Below, in pieces: positions 19,879-22,672 of a DNA stretch of 22,672 bases. The notes under the pieces are model-generated. The model was given only the letters and a program-made list of their open reading frames with translations. It was not told where the DNA came from and searched no databases. The stretch's first letter is position 1, and each line of letters opens with the position of its first letter. A program made the position numbers and the translations under genes. Source of the stretch: Coemansia sp. RSA 1804 (Eukaryota; Kickxellomycota; Kickxellomycetes; Kickxellales; Kickxellaceae); the NCBI GenBank assembly GCA_027578815.1, contig JANBTH010000271.1:1-22672 (forward strand), written 5' to 3'.

Positions 19879-20252
19879 TCTCCCGCTATTCGTTTATAGT
19901 TGTTCAACTGGTTGTTCTGAAACGTTAAAATATTGTGAGAGATTAGTATAGAGAAGGAAATAATATTGAAGAAAGGGAAAAGCATAAAGTTCTTCAATGA
20001 CGTACAAGCTGCGTCTTCTTTACTCAATAACTAATCTGATCGTGGTTTCTGAAATCATTGTTCCACAAATGATCTAGGAACGTGATCAACGGGATCCAAA
20101 AAAGTAGAACCCATCGGTTTTGGCTGTTTATCTTTCACCTTTTTATCTCTTCAATCCTTCTTTCCAGTCGTTTGTATCAAGTAAACTAGATGCTTTCGTA
20201 ATACACCTTATTTGCGCTCTCTATTTGCCGTGCTTCTACATATTCCGCAGAC
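19879..20252. promoter_or_regulatory. Divergent promoter between Sec10 and mitochondrial LeuRS
   Basis: Only 374 bp separate the two start codons of this head-to-head pair, so the core promoters lie back to back. The region is AT-rich. A small dyad (ATCATT, 8-nt spacer, AATGAT) lies at about 20054-20073. No TATA box or known upstream site stands out. Confidence 0.6.
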
Positions 20253-22672
20253 ATGTTGGGTGCGTACAGGTGTCTGAGACAACTGGACCGAGCTGCGTTA
20301 TTCCCGAGTTCCTGTGTCGCCACTTCACTCCATATTCCACACCCCTCAAGGATAGGACATTCTACAAAGCTAATTAGAGGTCTAGCCACAAGCAGTAAAC
20401 AACGGCTGGATGCAAGGTTCTGTGACTGGATCGACGGACGGACCGGGAGACTTGATACAAATGGATTAGAGACAAAATGGCGGACACGCTGGGCGGAGAC
20501 CAAGGCACAAGATAGCAAGAGCACAGTATCCATGAAAGAAGTCAACCAGATGACAACAAAGGAGATCGAGAGTCTGTTCTACATTCTAGTGATGTTTCCT
20601 TATCCTTCTGGAGTGCTTCACATGGGGCATGTACGTGTGTACACAATCAGCGACGCCCTGGCGAGGTTCCACAGGATGCGCGGCAAAAACGTGATTAATC
20701 CGATGGGCTGGGATGCGTTTGGTCTGCCTGCAGAGAATGCGGCAATCGAGCGAGGTGTGGCACCAAGCGAGTGGACCGTCCGCAACATTGCGGTGATGAA
20801 GGATCAGTTGGGCCGGATCTTGACTGATTTTGATTGGAGCCGCGAACTGTCAACGTGCGATCCAGACTACTACAGATGGACACAACATCTGTTTCTTCAG
20901 CTGTACAAACACGGGATGGTGTATCGAAAGGAGGCTCTTGTCAACTGGGATCCCGTTGACCAGACCGTGCTTGCAAACGAGCAGGTGGACAAGAATGGCC
21001 GGTCATGGCGGTCAGGCGCAGTTGTAGAGCATCGCAGACTGGAGCAGTGGTTTGCCAAGATAACCGCATATGCCGAAGATCTGCTGAAGGATCTGGACGC
21101 ACTTGACTGGCCGGAGCATGTGAAGGCAATGCAAGCCAACTGGATTGGCCGTTCCGAGGGCGCGGAGTTTGACTTTGCGCTGGATAATACAACTAATAAT
21201 GGCGATGCAGATAATGAATCCACACCAGTAGTGATGGTATTTACCAGCAGACCAGATACGCTGTTTGGAGTTTCGTTTCTGGCGGTTTCTACTGATCATC
21301 CGCTAGTCTCGCGCAAATGGCTGCCCGCTGCCCAAGCCGACAAGGTTTTGCAAGCCGTAGAAGAGATGATGGCTCAGCAGAAAAGTAGCGGAGATGCCAC
21401 GCAGCCGTCCAAAGCAGGCGTCTTCACAGGGCTTTACGCTCGGCATCCGCTTGATTCAAATTACAAGGTGCCCATATATGTTGCAGATTACGTGCTGTCT
21501 AGCTACGGGACCGGCGCAGTAATGGGCGTACCTGCCCATGATTTACGCGACAGCGAGTTTTGCAAGGTAAACGGTGTTCCTGTGCATGACCCTGTTGTTG
21601 AGCCATCTTCCGAGAGCGCGGCAGATACGGCTCTAGTATTTACAGAGCCAGGCGTTTTACGCAAGATTCCCAGAAACGGTGTGTATGGTGGGCTCTCAAG
21701 TACTGAGGCAATGACTGCGATTGTATGTGCGGCTAAGACTAGTGGTACTGGCCGAGCTGTGGTCAACTACAGACTGCGTGATTGGCTGCTTTCAAGGCAG
21801 AGGTATTGGGGTGCGCCCGTTCCAATGATTCATTGTGCCTCATGTGGCGTGGTTCCTGTTCCAGAAGACGATCTTCCTGTAAAGCTACCAGATAATGTGA
21901 AGCTTTCTGGGAGAGGCGGCAGCCCGCTCTCTCGTGTCTCTGAATGGCTGAACTGCAAATGTCCTCAGTGCAATGGTTCCGCCAAGCGGGACACAGACAC
22001 TCTTGATACATTTGTTGATTCGTCGTGGTACTTTTTGCGATTCACGGATCCCCATAACCGTAAATTGCCATATGGCGCTTCTGCGGCTACTGCGACAATG
22101 CCGGTTGATCTGTACATTGGCGGTGTTGAGCACGCAATACTGCATTTGCTCTATTCGCGCTTTATTAGCAAGTTCCTGTACAAGACGCAGTCCTATGGAC
22201 CGGCCGCTGTCAAGGACGATGCAAGTATAAGCGATAACACCAGAACGGCGATTCTGCGCAAATGTTCTGGCAAAGACTATAACGGCGAGCCATTCAAGCA
22301 GCTGCTTACACAGGGAATGGTCCACGGGCTGACTTATAAGGATCCCGGCACCGGTAGATTCCTCAGACCAGATGAAATTGAACTCGGGAATAGCGGCGGA
22401 TCGTCCCTATCTTCTTCTTCTGCCTCTGCCTCTGCCTCTGCCTCTGCTACTGTGCGGATTAAAAGCACAGGCGAGACACCGGTGATGGCTTTTGAAAAAA
22501 TGTCGAAGTCAAAGTATAATGGCGTCGATCCAACGGAGACTGTCGAGAAATACGGAGCAGATGCCACTCGCTTGCACACGCTCTATTTAGCGCCACCGCA
22601 GGATGTTCTGGAATGGAACACACAGAGCATTGTTGGAATGCAGCGTTGGATCAATCGTCTGGGTCGTTTGGT
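20253..22672 (+). CDS. Leucyl-tRNA synthetase, mitochondrial (3' end outside the window)
   Basis: The frame is open from the ATG at 20253 to the window edge, 806 residues, and lacks the anticodon-binding and C-terminal domains. The protein is of the bacterial/mitochondrial LeuRS type and charges mitochondrial tRNA-Leu. The first ~45 residues are rich in Arg, Ser, Thr and Leu with almost no acid (MLGAYRCLRQ... KLIRGLATSS), a good matrix targeting peptide with a likely cleavage near RGLATS. The catalytic HMGH is at 123-126 and KMSKS at 749-753. The CP1 editing domain has TSRPDTLFG (from 331) and GVPAHDLRD with the editing Asp at 433. Cys pairs at 528/531 and 570/573 resemble the Zn-binding insertion. 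A Ser-Ala repeat lies just before KMSKS. Yeast mitochondrial LeuRS (NAM2) also aids group I intron splicing; whether this one does is unknown. Confidence 0.95.
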   Translation, partial: MLGAYRCLRQLDRAALFPSSCVATSLHIPHPSRIGHSTKLIRGLATSSKQRLDARFCDWIDGRTGRLDTNGLETKWRTRWAETKAQDSKSTVSMKEVNQMTTKEIESLFYILVMFPYPSGVLHMGHVRVYTISDALARFHRMRGKNVINPMGWDAFGLPAENAAIERGVAPSEWTVRNIAVMKDQLGRILTDFDWSRELSTCDPDYYRWTQHLFLQLYKHGMVYRKEALVNWDPVDQTVLANEQVDKNGRSWRSGAVVEHRRLEQWFAKITAYAEDLLKDLDALDWPEHVKAMQANWIGRSEGAEFDFALDNTTNNGDADNESTPVVMVFTSRPDTLFGVSFLAVSTDHPLVSRKWLPAAQADKVLQAVEEMMAQQKSSGDATQPSKAGVFTGLYARHPLDSNYKVPIYVADYVLSSYGTGAVMGVPAHDLRDSEFCKVNGVPVHDPVVEPSSESAADTALVFTEPGVLRKIPRNGVYGGLSSTEAMTAIVCAAKTSGTGRAVVNYRLRDWLLSRQRYWGAPVPMIHCASCGVVPVPEDDLPVKLPDNVKLSGRGGSPLSRVSEWLNCKCPQCNGSAKRDTDTLDTFVDSSWYFLRFTDPHNRKLPYGASAATATMPVDLYIGGVEHAILHLLYSRFISKFLYKTQSYGPAAVKDDASISDNTRTAILRKCSGKDYNGEPFKQLLTQGMVHGLTYKDPGTGRFLRPDEIELGNSGGSSLSSSSASASASASATVRIKSTGETPVMAFEKMSKSKYNGVDPTETVEKYGADATRLHTLYLAPPQDVLEWNTQSIVGMQRWINRLGRL
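22419..22448 (+). repeat. TCTGCC hexanucleotide repeat inside the LeuRS gene
   Basis: Four perfect TCTGCC units and one imperfect unit encode alternating Ser-Ala. The repeat lies in the segment between the TQGMV motif and KMSKS. Because the unit is six bases, changes in copy number keep the frame. Confidence 0.9.

Overview
The window looks like nuclear DNA of an early-diverging (non-Dikarya) fungus. Genes have few introns of 125-584 bp with GTAAGT/GTATGT-type donors and yeast-like CTAAY branch sites, and intergenic gaps are short. The gene set is fungal/opisthokont: an FGD-type DH-PH-FYVE Rho GEF, a PWWP plus LEDGF-type domain protein, a BRD7/BRD9-like bromodomain protein, and a divergent beta-tubulin with a non-Glu residue at position 198. 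A Kickxellomycotina/Coemansia-like source is my best guess. That is an inference, not something the sequence proves.

Layout, left to right: (1) 1-885 (+), the 3' end of an unrecognised coiled-coil protein. (2) 1847-3720 (-), a three-exon PWWP + IBD/TFIIS-N-like chromatin reader. (3) 4916-5966 (+), ribosomal protein eL30 in three exons, divergent from (2) across a 1.2 kb shared promoter region. (4) 7284-10360 (+), a two-exon DH-PH-FYVE guanine nucleotide exchange factor with a second, degenerate FYVE-like finger. (5) 10626-13745 (-), a two-exon BRD7/9-like bromodomain protein, convergent with (4). (6) 14190-15992 (-), a two-exon beta-tubulin. (7) 17042-19878 (-), a two-exon exocyst subunit Sec10/EXOC5. 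(8) 20253-22672 (+), mitochondrial leucyl-tRNA synthetase, cut by the window edge and divergent from Sec10.

The genes do not form a pathway. They are ordinary single-gene transcription units for translation (eL30, mitochondrial LeuRS), chromatin (PWWP-IBD, BRD7/9-like) and polarity or cytoskeleton (FGD-like GEF, beta-tubulin, Sec10). I joined exons by reading splice sites and checking that the frame and the family motifs are restored. Two long minus-strand reading frames appear to begin at GTG codons (13337 and 19651), but both continue upstream in frame to spliced ATG exons.

The points most worth following are: the Met at the benzimidazole residue 198 of beta-tubulin; a LEDGF/HRP2-like PWWP-IBD architecture in a fungus; a FYVE-like duplicate that has kept its zinc ligands but lost its lipid-binding residues; and a recurrent intron design in which an AG lies 9-12 nt after the branch site but the frame-preserving acceptor lies 46-58 nt further on. 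I found no mobile element, CRISPR array, rRNA or tRNA gene.
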